A stretch of 64,000 bases of DNA, from NCBI RefSeq assembly GCF_000013645.1, contig NC_007951.1, positions 1,054,001 through 1,118,000 of the forward strand, read 5' to 3'. The notes under the pieces were generated by a model. It did not search any database. It saw nothing but the letters and a program-made list of their open reading frames with translations, and was not told where the DNA came from. Shown here in pieces: positions 53,630 to 64,000 of this stretch. This stretch comes from Paraburkholderia xenovorans LB400 (GTDB lineage Bacteria > Pseudomonadota > Gammaproteobacteria > Burkholderiales > Burkholderiaceae). Within the stretch, counting starts at the first letter, position 1, and every line of letters starts with the position of its first letter. Both the position numbers and the translations under genes were made by a program.

Positions 53630-54781
53630 TTGACCAAGAAGCTTGTCCTGGGCGCTACTGTCGCCGCGAGCCTGATCGCTCCACTCGCGCATGCCCAGAA
53701 TTCAGTCACACTCTACGGCCTGATTGACGCCGGACTCATGTACACGAATAACGTCAGGAAAGGGTCTTCCCAAGGCGCTCTCATTCAGGCGACGAGCGGC
53801 AACATCAACGGAAGCCAGTTCGGCCTGCGCGGTAACGAGGATCTCGGCGGCGGACTCCATGCGGTCTTCGTGCTGGAGAACGGGTTCAACCTCCAGAACG
53901 GCAAGCTTGGGCAGAACAACCGCCTGTTCGGCCGCCAGGCCTACGTTGGTATCGACAGTACTCAGTACGGGACGCTGACGCTTGGCCGCCAGTACGACTC
54001 GGGTGTCGACTTCGTCGCGCCGCTATCCGAGGTGGCTTCGTCGTTCGGCAAGACGGGCTTCTCGCACCCATTCGACAACGATAATCTGGACTACTCCGTC
54101 CGCATCAACAACGCTGTCAAGTTCAACAGCCACAGCATTGCAGGTTTGAAGTTCGGAGGACTTTACGCGTTCTCCAACAGCACGGACTTCAGCTCGAATC
54201 GCGTATACAGCGTTGGGGCAAGTTACGGGCAGGGGCCGCTAAACCTCGCGGCCAGCTACCTGCAGATCAATGGATCGAACAGCGCGAATACCTCTGGTGC
54301 AATCGACACGGCCGAATCGACAGCAAACGGCACGGCCGGATTCCAGCTCGGCGCGGACGTGCAACGCGTGGCCGCCGCCGGCGTGAACTACGCGTTTGGC
54401 CCCGCTGTGCTCGGCTTTGTGTATTCGCATAGCCAGTATCAAGGTACGAAGTCATTTGGATCGGCCGGCGGCACGGTGCGCTTCGACAACTTTGAAGTGA
54501 ACGGCCGTTATGCACTGACGCCGGCCCTGAAGGCCGGTGTCGCTTACGTCTACACGGACGGCCACGTGAGTCGCACGACGACCTACGGCACGGACCCCAA
54601 GTGGAACCAGGTCAATGCGCAACTGATCTATTCGCTCTCGAAGCGGACCGATGTCTACGCCGAAGGCATGTATCAGCACGTGAGCGGCAAGCAGTACGTT
54701 GCGTTTGTGAACACCTCGGGCGGCGCGTCGTCGAGCGCGAACCAGGTGGTCGGAACCGTCGGCTTGCGAACCCGGTTTTAA
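53630..54781 (+). CDS. Gram-negative porin (Burkholderia OpcP/Omp38-like)
   Basis: The 383-residue outer-membrane trimeric porin begins with TTG (CCGGAG six bases upstream) and a signal peptide cleaved after LAPLAHA-type residues (LIAPLAHAQ). The mature start SVTLYGLIDAGLMYTNN, the loop LGRQYDSGVDFVAPL, and the end VVGTVGLRTRF with terminal Phe are standard for the family. It allows diffusion of small hydrophilic solutes. It stands alone as a single gene. Confidence 0.93.
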   Translation: MTKKLVLGATVAASLIAPLAHAQNSVTLYGLIDAGLMYTNNVRKGSSQGALIQATSGNINGSQFGLRGNEDLGGGLHAVFVLENGFNLQNGKLGQNNRLFGRQAYVGIDSTQYGTLTLGRQYDSGVDFVAPLSEVASSFGKTGFSHPFDNDNLDYSVRINNAVKFNSHSIAGLKFGGLYAFSNSTDFSSNRVYSVGASYGQGPLNLAASYLQINGSNSANTSGAIDTAESTANGTAGFQLGADVQRVAAAGVNYAFGPAVLGFVYSHSQYQGTKSFGSAGGTVRFDNFEVNGRYALTPALKAGVAYVYTDGHVSRTTTYGTDPKWNQVNAQLIYSLSKRTDVYAEGMYQHVSGKQYVAFVNTSGGASSSANQVVGTVGLRTRF

Positions 54782-54853
54782 AGTGCAAGGCGGCGCGGTC
54801 GAGAGTCGTTCGTCGTGCGAGTCTTTCAATGACGCGCAGGGTCGCTGCGTCTC

Positions 54854-55387
54854 TCACCGCCAGGGCGCCATTGCCTGGAACACACCGTCACGCCTGACCA
54901 GCGCGTGCAACAGCGCCGCTGCCAGGTGAAGCACGATCAGCGCAAAGAAGCACAGCGCGAGCACCCGGTGCGCGTTCCATAGCAGCGTGTGCAGCCCGTT
55001 GCTATGCGGCAGGATGGATGGCAGGTGCATCCCGAACACCACGACGGGATAGTCCGCGGCGGACAGCATGCCCCATCCGATCAGCGGAAGCCCGATCATC
55101 AGCAGATAGAACGCGAGATGCGACAGGTGGGCGGCGAGTTTCATCGGTTCCGGCATCGACGCCGGCAGCGGTGGCGCGCCGCGCGTCAACCGGACCACGA
55201 GGCGGATCAGCGCCAGCACGAGAATCACGATACCCAGCGGCTTGTGGATCGACACCAGCGAAAGATAGTCCGGGCGAATGGTGGACACCATGCCGACACC
55301 GATGAACAGCATTGCCAGAATGCAGATCGCCATGAGCCAGTGAAGGGCGCGCTGCAGCGGTGTGAAGCGATCGTGGCTCGGGGTCAT
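54854..55387 (-). CDS. Cytochrome b561
   Basis: The 177-residue inner-membrane diheme cytochrome has four helices and histidines placed to hold hemes: RALHWLMAICILAM, SIHKPLGIVILVLALIRL, LAAHLSHLAFYLLMIGLPL and HRVLALCFFALIVLHLAAALLH. It moves electrons across or within the membrane, probably to the peroxidase encoded just upstream, with which it overlaps by four bases. Confidence 0.9.
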   Translation of the reverse strand: MTPSHDRFTPLQRALHWLMAICILAMLFIGVGMVSTIRPDYLSLVSIHKPLGIVILVLALIRLVVRLTRGAPPLPASMPEPMKLAAHLSHLAFYLLMIGLPLIGWGMLSAADYPVVVFGMHLPSILPHSNGLHTLLWNAHRVLALCFFALIVLHLAAALLHALVRRDGVFQAMAPWR

Positions 55388-56445
55388 GGCGTGGCTCCTC
55401 CCGCCGGATGGCGCGGATAGTCCTTATCCTCGGCGGTGCGCCGATTGAACGACACGGAATAGGCGGCTGAGCGCGCAGCGGGAAACGGGTCGTCCGAAAC
55501 ATGCATGCCTGGCGGCAGCACGGTGGGATCGAAGTTGAGATCGCGACACGGCCCGTCAGCCTCGGGTTCGATCGCGTTGACCACCAGCGTCCCCGCCTCG
55601 ACTTTGCGCCGATCCTCCGGCCAGGCTTTGCTGGGGTCGGCGGTCGGGTCGCCGGGATTGGCGACGGTGACGACCAGAGTCCATCGTTGCGGTCCGCTTT
55701 GTACCCGCTGCGTGATATCCGCGGCGAGGAAGTCGGCGGCACGTGCCTTCAACTGGTCGACGGGTACGGCCTCGGGCTGCGCGGCCGGCACGAAGGACCA
55801 GCGCACGGCCTGATCCTCTCCCGCGGCGTTGGTGAAGATGAAGCTGTTGAGGCTGTTGTACCGTTCCTGCGCGTAAGAGCCCGTCCACGGCGCGCTGCCG
55901 GCCCACGCGACAAAAGCGCCGAACTCCGGGTGCGCGGCGGCGAAGTTCTTCATGGCGTCCGGGTCGCTTTTGTTGGCCGACGCCTCGAGCAAAGCGTAGA
56001 AGGCCTGCGGCGTGGCGACCGGGAAGACGGGCGCATCGATCATTGCCGAGCGCCATTCGCTTCTGTCCGGCGCGACGATGCGCAGACTCAGGCCGCGTAC
56101 GCGAACCGTGGCATCGGGCGCCTTGGGGTCGGCCGTAGCGAGGTTGAAACGCCCCGTGACCGGATACGAGCCGGGCGCTAACATCGGCGCCCTGGAGAGG
56201 GCCGCAGCCGCGCCATTCGATTCGAAGCTGCCGGTAAAGCAGATGCCCTTGGCGTGATTGCGCCGGAAGCCGAGCGCCGCGCCGCCCGGCGGCGCCAGGC
56301 CGTTGACGATCTTTGCCGGCGTGAGCCGCCCTGGCGAGAGCCAGCCGCCCGTATAGGCGAAGGCCGCGACCAGCGCAACCACGATGACTGCAATCAGAAC
56401 CAGCGAACGGACTGCGGACGTACTGGATGTCGGTCTGTCGGCCAT
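55384..56445 (-). CDS. Membrane-anchored catalase-related peroxidase (SrpA-like)
   Basis: The 353-residue protein has an uncleaved-looking N-terminal anchor at about residues 14-32 (SLVLIAVIVVALVAAFAYTGG) and a catalase-core fold of the small SrpA type. His64 in FRRNHAKGICFTGSFESNG is the distal residue. Arg325 and Tyr329 in ARSAAYSVSFNRR fit the proximal heme tyrosine motif RxxxY. It lacks the long N- and C-terminal parts of true catalases. I infer a periplasmic heme peroxidase fed by the cytochrome b561. Confidence 0.85.
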   Translation of the reverse strand: MADRPTSSTSAVRSLVLIAVIVVALVAAFAYTGGWLSPGRLTPAKIVNGLAPPGGAALGFRRNHAKGICFTGSFESNGAAAALSRAPMLAPGSYPVTGRFNLATADPKAPDATVRVRGLSLRIVAPDRSEWRSAMIDAPVFPVATPQAFYALLEASANKSDPDAMKNFAAAHPEFGAFVAWAGSAPWTGSYAQERYNSLNSFIFTNAAGEDQAVRWSFVPAAQPEAVPVDQLKARAADFLAADITQRVQSGPQRWTLVVTVANPGDPTADPSKAWPEDRRKVEAGTLVVNAIEPEADGPCRDLNFDPTVLPPGMHVSDDPFPAARSAAYSVSFNRRTAEDKDYPRHPAGGATP

Positions 56446-56567
56446 CGATCTCTCCCGATCAATGATTCGGCTGAATGGAAATCTAGCAGGGTGGCGACAA
56501 TAGTGCCATTGATCCGTGGAGCTTGCTCGGCTGCCGCCAGGCTTTCTGCGGCCGCGCCGGGCGCCAC

Positions 56568-57929
56568 TTATGCGTTGGTCGCGGATTCCCGCTCGCCTGC
56601 GCTGGCGAATCCGCTCACGGACACCGTCAGGCCGGCTCCATCGCCGTTATTCGCCAATGAAAGCGTGAGCTGCTGTCGCTGCGCAATACGGGCGGCAATG
56701 GCGAGCCCGAGTCCGCTGCCCGTGCCCCTCGTGTGCTCACCGCGGTGGAAGCGGTCGAGTACGCGCTCCATGTCTTTTTCGGGAATGCCGGGGCCGTTGT
56801 CCACCACGGCGAAAGCCATGCGGCCTGCAATGAGCGTCAGCACGACGTCGACCTTGCCGCCTTGCGGCGTGTAACGGATCGCATTGTCGATCAGATTATT
56901 CAGCAGCACGCTCACCCCATGTGGATCGGCCAGCACGTTGCAGGGGTCCTTTTGCGTTACCGGATACCGGAACTCCAGGCCCAGATCGATTTGCCGATCT
57001 TCCGCGAGCAGCGAGAAATCGCTGACCGCCTGCTCGCCGATTCTCCGCAGACTGACCGATGTGCTTTCGCTTGCAGGCAGAGCGTCCTCGCGCGCGAGGG
57101 TCAGTAGTTGCTGCACGAGCCGGATGATACGGTTGAGCCGCGTGTCGATCCGCCCGATCGTGTGGCCATCGTCCTTCAGGGTGCCGTTCTTCGACGCGGC
57201 CTGCAACTGCAGTTTCAGCGCGGCAAGCGGCGAGCGAAGCTCGTGGGCGGCATCGGCGATGAACGTGCGCTGCGCCTGCGAGGCCACGTTCAGACGCTGC
57301 AGCAGGTCGTTCAGAGCGCTGACGAGCGGACGGATTTCGACAGGCACGCTACCGCCGAAGCGCAATGGTTCCAGCGAATCGAGCGAACGCGTGGCGAGCA
57401 GACGGGATAGTCCGCCAATCGGTGCAAGACCTCTCGCGACGACCAGCAGCACCAGCACGATGGTCACGGGCATCAGCACGCCTAGCGGCCACAGGGTGTG
57501 GAGCGCGAGGTGCAGCGCCAGCGCTTCCCGCACGGAGACCGGTTGCGCCACCTGGACGAAGCGATCGGGCTGTTGCAACCCGAAGACGCGCCAATGACCC
57601 TCGCCCCGCTCGATGGTGCGGATTCCCTGCGGCAGGCGAGCGAGCACCGGCGAGCGCCGTGAGTGATAGACGAGCGCGCCTTCCTTGTCCCATATCTCGA
57701 TCAGAATCCGGTCGTCCGAAATGCCTTCGAACTCGGCGCCCTGTTGTTCGACGGTCTCCGCCGTTTCGAGATTCGACGGTAACGACAACGCGACGGTGCG
57801 CAGTTCATAGTCGAATAGCTCGTTTGCTTCTTCGCGAGCCGTATGAAAGATCGCGAATGCGGCAATACCGGCGGCGGCCGCGAGGCCGCAGATGAGCCAG
57901 CCGAGCAGCCAGCTGCGGATCGACCTCAT
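56568..57929 (-). CDS. Two-component sensor histidine kinase (QseC-like)
   Basis: The 453-residue kinase has membrane helices at about residues 8-28 and 147-166 with a periplasmic sensor domain between, then a HAMP-like linker, the phosphorylated His229 in DAAHELRSPLAALKLQL, the N box NLIDNAIRYTP and the G box VVDNGPGIPEKDM...FHRGEHTRGTGSGLGL in pieces. Its layout is that of QseC/PmrB-type kinases. It overlaps the response regulator gene by four bases and precedes the peroxidase gene by 122. Confidence 0.93.
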   Translation of the reverse strand: MRSIRSWLLGWLICGLAAAAGIAAFAIFHTAREEANELFDYELRTVALSLPSNLETAETVEQQGAEFEGISDDRILIEIWDKEGALVYHSRRSPVLARLPQGIRTIERGEGHWRVFGLQQPDRFVQVAQPVSVREALALHLALHTLWPLGVLMPVTIVLVLLVVARGLAPIGGLSRLLATRSLDSLEPLRFGGSVPVEIRPLVSALNDLLQRLNVASQAQRTFIADAAHELRSPLAALKLQLQAASKNGTLKDDGHTIGRIDTRLNRIIRLVQQLLTLAREDALPASESTSVSLRRIGEQAVSDFSLLAEDRQIDLGLEFRYPVTQKDPCNVLADPHGVSVLLNNLIDNAIRYTPQGGKVDVVLTLIAGRMAFAVVDNGPGIPEKDMERVLDRFHRGEHTRGTGSGLGLAIAARIAQRQQLTLSLANNGDGAGLTVSVSGFASAGERESATNA

Positions 57930-58588
57930 TCACGCCTCTTCAGACGATAGCCGACGCCGCGCACCGTTACGATCTGTTCCGCGCCGATCTTGCGCCGCAG
58001 ACTGTGCACGTGCACTTCGATTGTGTTGCTGCCCACTTCTTCGCCCCATCCGTACAGCTTGTCCTCGAGTTCGCTTCTGGTGAATACGCGTGCAGGCTCT
58101 TCGATCAGCGCCTGCAGCAATGCGAACTCCCGTGGTACGAGAGCCATCGGTATGCCGTTTTTTCTCACTTCATGGGCGGCGGGGTCGAGCGTCAGCTCGC
58201 CATGTGCATAGATGGGCTGTTTCTGGCCGGTTCGCCGCCGCAACAAGGCGCGCGCTCTCGCTGCCAGTTCATCGAGATCGAAGGGCTTGATCAGGTAGTC
58301 GTCGGCGCCCGCGTCGAGACCGCGAATGCGGTCGTTCACCGAATCGCGTGCCGTCAGAATGATGACGGGGGCCAGGCCGCCCTGTTTGCGGTAGCTATCG
58401 AGCAGATCGATGCCGTCTTTCCTGGGCAGGCCGAGGTCCAGCAGGACAAGGTCATACACGCCATTGCCGAGCGACAACTCGGCTGCCCGGCCGTCCTGAG
58501 CCCAGTCGATCGCATATCCTTCGCGCCCCATCGATTCGAGCACCGTCTCCGCGATCATTTCGTCGTCTTCCACCAGAAGCAGACGCAT
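57926..58588 (-). CDS. OmpR-family response regulator (QseB/PmrA-like)
   Basis: The 220-residue regulator begins MRLLLVEDDEMIAETVLESM at 58588 (the frame opens ten codons earlier). The receiver has Asp51 in LVLLDLGLPRKDG, the Thr/Lys switch region ILTARDSVNDR, and a C-terminal winged helix with REFALLQALIEEPARVFTRSELEDKLYG in pieces and TVRGVGYRL. It is the first gene of an apparent operon with the kinase, peroxidase and cytochrome. Candidate binding repeats lie 46 bases upstream. Confidence 0.94.
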   Translation of the reverse strand: MRLLLVEDDEMIAETVLESMGREGYAIDWAQDGRAAELSLGNGVYDLVLLDLGLPRKDGIDLLDSYRKQGGLAPVIILTARDSVNDRIRGLDAGADDYLIKPFDLDELAARARALLRRRTGQKQPIYAHGELTLDPAAHEVRKNGIPMALVPREFALLQALIEEPARVFTRSELEDKLYGWGEEVGSNTIEVHVHSLRRKIGAEQIVTVRGVGYRLKRRE

Positions 58589-58903
58589 CGAGCCTCCTGC
58601 GTTATCACCAGGCGCCATTGTCGCGCATCTGTAATTAACGTTTCCTTAAGCGATTGTTAAGCGTTCGGTCAATATCATCCGGTCCTGGGTAAACAGGCGT
58701 GCCGTACCGGGTACGGGCCGGTGGCGACGGCAAGGATAGTGATGGAGCGCAGGCCTTTCACGATGCGTTTTTCTTCGGAGTCTGAATTGATATTCCGGAT
58801 TTTCCCACTGGACGTGCTGCACGCAGACCTGGACCGCTACGCCACGATTTCGGGACGTGCATGCACACGCTCGACCAAACCTCGATGAAAACAGGAGTGT
58901 GAT
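58589..58903. other. Divergent intergenic region of the envelope module
   Basis: Apart from the phased TTAA half-sites at 58634-58661, this 315-base stretch shows no gene. It contains the presumed promoters of the two-component operon and of the DUF347 membrane protein. Confidence 0.5.
58634..58661 (-). promoter_or_regulatory. Three TTAA half-sites 11 bp apart (PmrA/QseB-type box)
   Basis: ATTAAC, CTTAAG and GTTAAG begin at 58634, 58645 and 58656, exactly one helical turn apart. They match the YTTAAK-N5-YTTAAK pattern known for PmrA/QseB-like regulators, with one mismatch in the first and last arms. They lie in the divergent region between the regulator gene and the DUF347 gene. Confidence 0.6.
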
Positions 58904-59692
58904 ATGAAAGGAAGCACTGCGAGCTTTGCCGGACAGGCTGTCAGCAAGGTTCCCGAAGTAACGATCGGATTCTGGGTGATCAAGGTGGCCGCGACCACGC
59001 TGGGTGAAACCGGCGGCGACTGGGTATCCATGTCGCTGAACCTCGGCTACCTGGTCGGCTCGGCGATCTTCCTCGTGCTGTTCGTTGGCCTGGTTTCTGC
59101 GCAGGTGACGGCACGGGATTTCCATCGCTTCCTGTACTGGGCGACGATCGTCGCCACGACCACGCTGGGCACGACAATGGCGGACTTTGCCGACAGATCG
59201 CTGGGCGTCGGCTATCCCGGCGGCACCGCCATTGTCGTTGCCTTGTTGATCGGCAGTCTCGCCGTATGGTATCGATCGGAGGGGACGGTCTCGGTCGAGA
59301 GCATCGTCACAGCCAGAGCCGAATGGTTTTACTGGATCACGATCCTGTTCTCGCAGACGCTCGGCACGGCGCTCGGGGACTGGGTGGCGGGTGATGACCG
59401 TGGCGGTCTCGGGATTGGATACGAATATGGCGCGATGCTCTTTGGCGCCGGCCTGGCAGTGGTAGCCGCTCTCTATTTCTGGACGCGCGTGTCGCGCACC
59501 GCGCTTTTCTGGGCGGCGTTCATTCTGACGCGGCCACTCGGCGCGACCTTGGGGGACTTCCTCGACAAGCCGTTGGCGCAGGGCGGACTTCACGTCAGCC
59601 GTTTGTATGCGTCCGGTATCCTGCTTGCCTTTATCGTGGCGTGTATCGTGCTGATTCCGCAGCGGTCTGCGAGGAGGGAAACCGCTGCGTGA
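58904..59692 (+). CDS. COG4705/DUF347 repeat membrane protein
   Basis: The 262-residue membrane protein has four DUF347-type repeats, each a hydrophobic segment with a TLGxTxxDW/F-like motif: VAATTLGETGGDW, TTTLGTTMADFADR, SQTLGTALGDWVAGD and TRPLGATLGDFLDKP. About eight to ten helices are predicted by eye. The family is uncharacterised, though the repeated acidic and Thr residues in membrane segments suggest ion transport. It is divergent from, and probably controlled by, the two-component system. Confidence 0.85.
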   Translation: MKGSTASFAGQAVSKVPEVTIGFWVIKVAATTLGETGGDWVSMSLNLGYLVGSAIFLVLFVGLVSAQVTARDFHRFLYWATIVATTTLGTTMADFADRSLGVGYPGGTAIVVALLIGSLAVWYRSEGTVSVESIVTARAEWFYWITILFSQTLGTALGDWVAGDDRGGLGIGYEYGAMLFGAGLAVVAALYFWTRVSRTALFWAAFILTRPLGATLGDFLDKPLAQGGLHVSRLYASGILLAFIVACIVLIPQRSARRETAA

Positions 59693-59849
59693 TACGGGCG
59701 CCGGAAGATTGCGGAGACGGCCGACTCCGCGTCAATACACATGCATAAGCGTAGCCCGCACGGGGCAACACGCTTGAGCCGCCGTAACGTCAAGGAAAGG
59801 CCGGCACCGCAGGCAAACCACCACGCCGCACGGCGCGGGCCGTTCAACA

Positions 59850-61766
59850 TCAATCCCGCGCCGAAGAAGCCGCGCCGTGGCTCAGCCAATCCAGCACGGC
59901 AGTCGCATCATCGTCGGCGCCCTGGCGCGCCTTGGCGACCGTCTCCGCCACATCGGCGCTCGGCACCGCTCGGCGGATCGCTACCCCGACAGCAAGAATA
60001 TCGATCATCACGAGATGCAGAATCCGCGAAATCATCGACAACTGCGACTCGCGAATTTCAATGTGATCGGTTTCGAGCGCAACCGTGGCCCGCTTGGCCA
60101 AAGGCGTATTGCTCGACGTGATCGCGATCACCTTGGCGCCGGCCTGCATCGCCACATCCAGCACGCGCAGCAGTTCGGGCGCGCGCCCCGACTTGGACAC
60201 CGCCACGATCACATCGCCCTTGCCGAGCAAGGCCGCCGACGCCGCCTGCATGTACAGGTCGCCATACGCAATCGTCGGAATGCCGAAGCGGAAGAACTTG
60301 TAGTGCGCGTCCTGCGCGACGATGTTCGAATTGCCGAGGCCATAGAACTCGATGCGCCGCGCGCCATTCAGCAGATCAATGGCCCGCTCGACATGCTCGA
60401 AGTTCAGATGCTCGCGCAACTGCAGGATCGCGGACACGGTGTTGTCCAGCACCTTCGCGCCGAAGTCCGTGGCCGTGTCGCCCAGATGCACCTGGCTGTG
60501 GCTCACGGGAATCGTGCCGGTCAAGCCCGTTGCCAGCTTCAGCTTGAAATCGGACAGGCCCTGGCAGCCGAGCGAACGGCAGAAGCGGATCACGGTAGGC
60601 TGACTCACGTCGGCCTTGCGCGCGATATCGACGATCGGATCGTTGATGATCGAACGCGGATGGTTCAGCGCGAGATCGGCCACGCGGCGCTCGGCCGGCG
60701 TCAACGCATCGCGCATCTGGCGAATCCGCTCGAACACTGCCGATGAACTGCCGCCCGCGCGGTTCGACAACTGTTCGGCGAGAATTGCCGAGACGCCGAG
60801 GAACGCGGGATATTCGGCGGTAATCACATATGTCGGCACATTCTGCAGGTAGGCCTCGAAGCGGCCCTTGGCTTCGAAGCGCTTGCGAAACGACGAGCGC
60901 GCGAAGAGCTCACCGAGCCGCGGCACCACGCCGCCGCCGATATAGATGCCGCCCAGCGCGCCGAGCGTCACCGCGATATTGCCGGCGAAGGTGCCGAGAA
61001 TGCCGCAGAACACGTCGACGGATTCGGCCGCGAGCGGCTCGCCTTCCATTGCGCGCTTGACGATCTCGATCGTGTCGACGTTGGCCGCCACGCGCTTCTT
61101 GTCGCGGCCCGCGAGCGCACGGTAGATCACTTCGATGCCGGGACCCGCGGCCACGCGTTCGAACGACACGTGCGACCACTTCTTGCGCGCGTATTGCAGC
61201 ACGATGTCTTCGCGTTCGTCGGCCGGCGCGAAGGTGGCGTGGCCGCCTTCGCTGCCGAGCGCGATCCAGCGGTCGTCGGCGGGAATCAGGCCGGATACGC
61301 CCATGCCGGTGCCCGGCCCGAGCAGGCCGATCACGCTGTTCGGCCGGCGCGTGCCGCCGCCCACCTGCACGCGCTGCGCGTCGGTGAGGCCGGGCAGCGC
61401 CATAGCCAGCGCGGTGAAGTCGTTCACCACCAGCAGCGTGTCGAAGCCGAGCGCGCGGCGCGTGGCTTCGATCGAAAAGCTCCAGTCGTGATTCGTCATG
61501 CTCACCTGATCGCCGTCGACCGGGTTCGCAATCGCAATCGCCGCGTGATTCACGCGGCCGATTTTAGTGTCCTTCAGATACCTCTTGATGACTTCGGCAA
61601 CACCCGGATAGTCCGCGCACGGGTAGACCTTCACCGAACCGATTTCGCCCGGACTCGTCTCCAGCGCGAAGCGCGCGTTGGTGCCGCCGATATCGGCCAG
61701 CAGCCTGGGTCCATCGGCGTGCTGGCCCGCGCCCGGAGCAGCCTTAGTTTGCACACCAGTAGACAT
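59850..61766 (-). CDS. glk: Fused glucokinase / RpiR-family (HexR-like) regulator
   Basis: The 638-residue protein joins a glucokinase (residues about 18-340) to an RpiR-type regulator (about 345-625). The glucokinase has [46 protein letters not shown] and [14 protein letters not shown]. The regulator has a helix-turn-helix ([22 protein letters not shown]) and a SIS sugar-phosphate domain ([31 protein letters not shown]). It phosphorylates glucose and should regulate Entner-Doudoroff and related genes in response to sugar phosphates. Such fusions are known in Burkholderia. It overlaps pgl by 23 bases. Confidence 0.93.
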   Translation of the reverse strand: MSTGVQTKAAPGAGQHADGPRLLADIGGTNARFALETSPGEIGSVKVYPCADYPGVAEVIKRYLKDTKIGRVNHAAIAIANPVDGDQVSMTNHDWSFSIEATRRALGFDTLLVVNDFTALAMALPGLTDAQRVQVGGGTRRPNSVIGLLGPGTGMGVSGLIPADDRWIALGSEGGHATFAPADEREDIVLQYARKKWSHVSFERVAAGPGIEVIYRALAGRDKKRVAANVDTIEIVKRAMEGEPLAAESVDVFCGILGTFAGNIAVTLGALGGIYIGGGVVPRLGELFARSSFRKRFEAKGRFEAYLQNVPTYVITAEYPAFLGVSAILAEQLSNRAGGSSSAVFERIRQMRDALTPAERRVADLALNHPRSIINDPIVDIARKADVSQPTVIRFCRSLGCQGLSDFKLKLATGLTGTIPVSHSQVHLGDTATDFGAKVLDNTVSAILQLREHLNFEHVERAIDLLNGARRIEFYGLGNSNIVAQDAHYKFFRFGIPTIAYGDLYMQAASAALLGKGDVIVAVSKSGRAPELLRVLDVAMQAGAKVIAITSSNTPLAKRATVALETDHIEIRESQLSMISRILHLVMIDILAVGVAIRRAVPSADVAETVAKARQGADDDATAVLDWLSHGAASSARD

Positions 61767-62451
61767 CGAGTCTCACTCCCTTGTCGTTTGCCAACTGTGA
61801 GATGGCATTTTTTTGTAGCGAAGCGGACGCGGCATTCAGCACGTCCATCTTGCGCGGTCCCGCAATCAGCAAAAACAGGTGCTTCACATCCTTCAACGCG
61901 GATAGCGACCAGCTCACGCGCGCATGCGGCGCGCTGCCGGGATGCACGGCAACGAAGCGCTCGGTGGTGGTGATCGCATGGTCCCATTCGGGCGAGTCGG
62001 CAAAGATCGACGCGGTGTGGCCGTCTTCGCCCATGCCGAGAATCGCGACGTCGGGCACGCTGCTGAAACGCGCGTCGGCGTTCAGCGCGGCGACATGCGC
62101 GTCGAGATCCTGCGTGGTGTCCACGAGCGGCCAGAACGCGGTGTCTTTCGCGGCGTTCTGCAACAGCGTGGCGTGCACCAGCTGCGAATTGCTCGCGCTG
62201 TCCGTTTCGGGCACCCAGCGGTCGTCGACCAGCGTCACGGCGATCCGTGGCCAGTCGAAGGACTGCGTGGACAAGGTCTGCAGGAACGGCCGTGGACTGC
62301 TGCCGCCGGACACTGCAAGCATTGCCTGGCGCGCGCCGGTGGCGGCACCGGCGGCCTGTGCGGCGAGCGACGCATGTAGCGCGTCGCCAACCGCTTTCGC
62401 CAACGCGTCAGACTGGGCGCGTTGATCGTCGAAAGCGTGAAGCTCGATCAC
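61744..62451 (-). CDS. pgl: 6-phosphogluconolactonase
   Basis: Pgl hydrolyses 6-phosphogluconolactone, the product of Zwf. I chose the GTG at 62451 because GGAGGAGAAG lies immediately upstream; the frame is open further upstream to an ATG at 62520. The 235-residue product has [55 protein letters not shown] and [18 protein letters not shown]. It lies between zwf and the glucokinase fusion on the same strand, giving the operon zwf-pgl-glk. Confidence 0.94.
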   Translation of the reverse strand: MIELHAFDDQRAQSDALAKAVGDALHASLAAQAAGAATGARQAMLAVSGGSSPRPFLQTLSTQSFDWPRIAVTLVDDRWVPETDSASNSQLVHATLLQNAAKDTAFWPLVDTTQDLDAHVAALNADARFSSVPDVAILGMGEDGHTASIFADSPEWDHAITTTERFVAVHPGSAPHARVSWSLSALKDVKHLFLLIAGPRKMDVLNAASASLQKNAISQLANDKGVRLDVYWCAN

Positions 62452-62631
62452 TTCTCCTCCGTGCTGCTTTCTTGTTGGATCTGCGGAATGTGCCGTACTG
62501 CTCTCACGCGATGCCTGCAAGGTGGATGACTTGCAGGCGCCCTCGTGATACCGGCGCCATTCCGTTCAGTTCGTCGGTGGGTCTTACAGGCGCCACGCCG
62601 TGTTCCGCGGAATACGACGTGGCGCCGCGAT

Positions 62632-64000
<1,369 letters not shown>

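Overview
The window comes from a GC-rich betaproteobacterium, very probably Paraburkholderia or Burkholderia. The reasons are the high G+C third positions (which give long open frames on the antisense strand of nearly every gene), the zapB-like/zapA/6S RNA order, a fused glucokinase/HexR-type regulator next to pgl and zwf, a Burkholderia-type porin, and tamA/tamB. No rRNA, tRNA or CRISPR array was seen. Most of the window is ordinary chromosome; the accessory parts are the first 3.3 kb, one IS110 element, and a catabolic cluster at about 41.5-52.1 kb.

Layout. 1-3.3 kb: a degraded mobile region. It holds an IS5-family transposase read by a -1 frameshift, a divergent tyrosine-recombinase-like gene whose 3' end touches the IS, a broken second copy of that gene's 5' end, and a junction inside an EVE-domain gene of which only 35 codons remain. 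3.5-4.5 kb: 6S RNA with terminator, zapA and a zapB-like gene. 4.7-16.6 kb: a cobalamin riboswitch followed by btuB-btuC-btuD-cobT-cobS-cobC, then the opposing operon cobU-cbiB-cobD-btuF, then cobQ. Together these import corrinoids and perform the late steps of adenosylcobalamin synthesis; corrin-ring genes are not here. 16.6-31 kb: a DoxX-like remnant, a PaaI-type thioesterase, an orphan ParA-like ATPase, panD-panC, scpA with a DUF3460 gene, tamA-tamB, metG, and an OmpA-like lipoprotein.

31-41.4 kb: apbC; an IS110-family element inserted inside a roughly 78-bp tandem repeat, so its ends can be read exactly and its long upstream non-coding end can be proposed as a bridge-RNA gene; a SodC-like lipoprotein lacking most metal ligands; a nested hairpin before dcd; a large basic amino acid decarboxylase; an LprI-like protein; a bestrophin-like protein; and an EamA transporter divergent from a LysR regulator.

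41.5-52.1 kb: the most interesting accessory block. A LysR gene, a Rieske oxygenase and a four-gene polyamine-type ABC importer lie on the minus strand. Divergently run a flavin monooxygenase, a RidA-like protein, a DUF1028 protein and an ArgE-like deacylase. I infer a complete uptake-and-degradation route for an unidentified N-substituted (perhaps N-methylated) amine. 52-64 kb: two small unknowns, a porin, an envelope module (two-component system, SrpA-like catalase-related peroxidase, cytochrome b561, and a divergent DUF347 membrane protein with phased TTAA half-sites between them), then glk-hexR, pgl and the start-truncated zwf.
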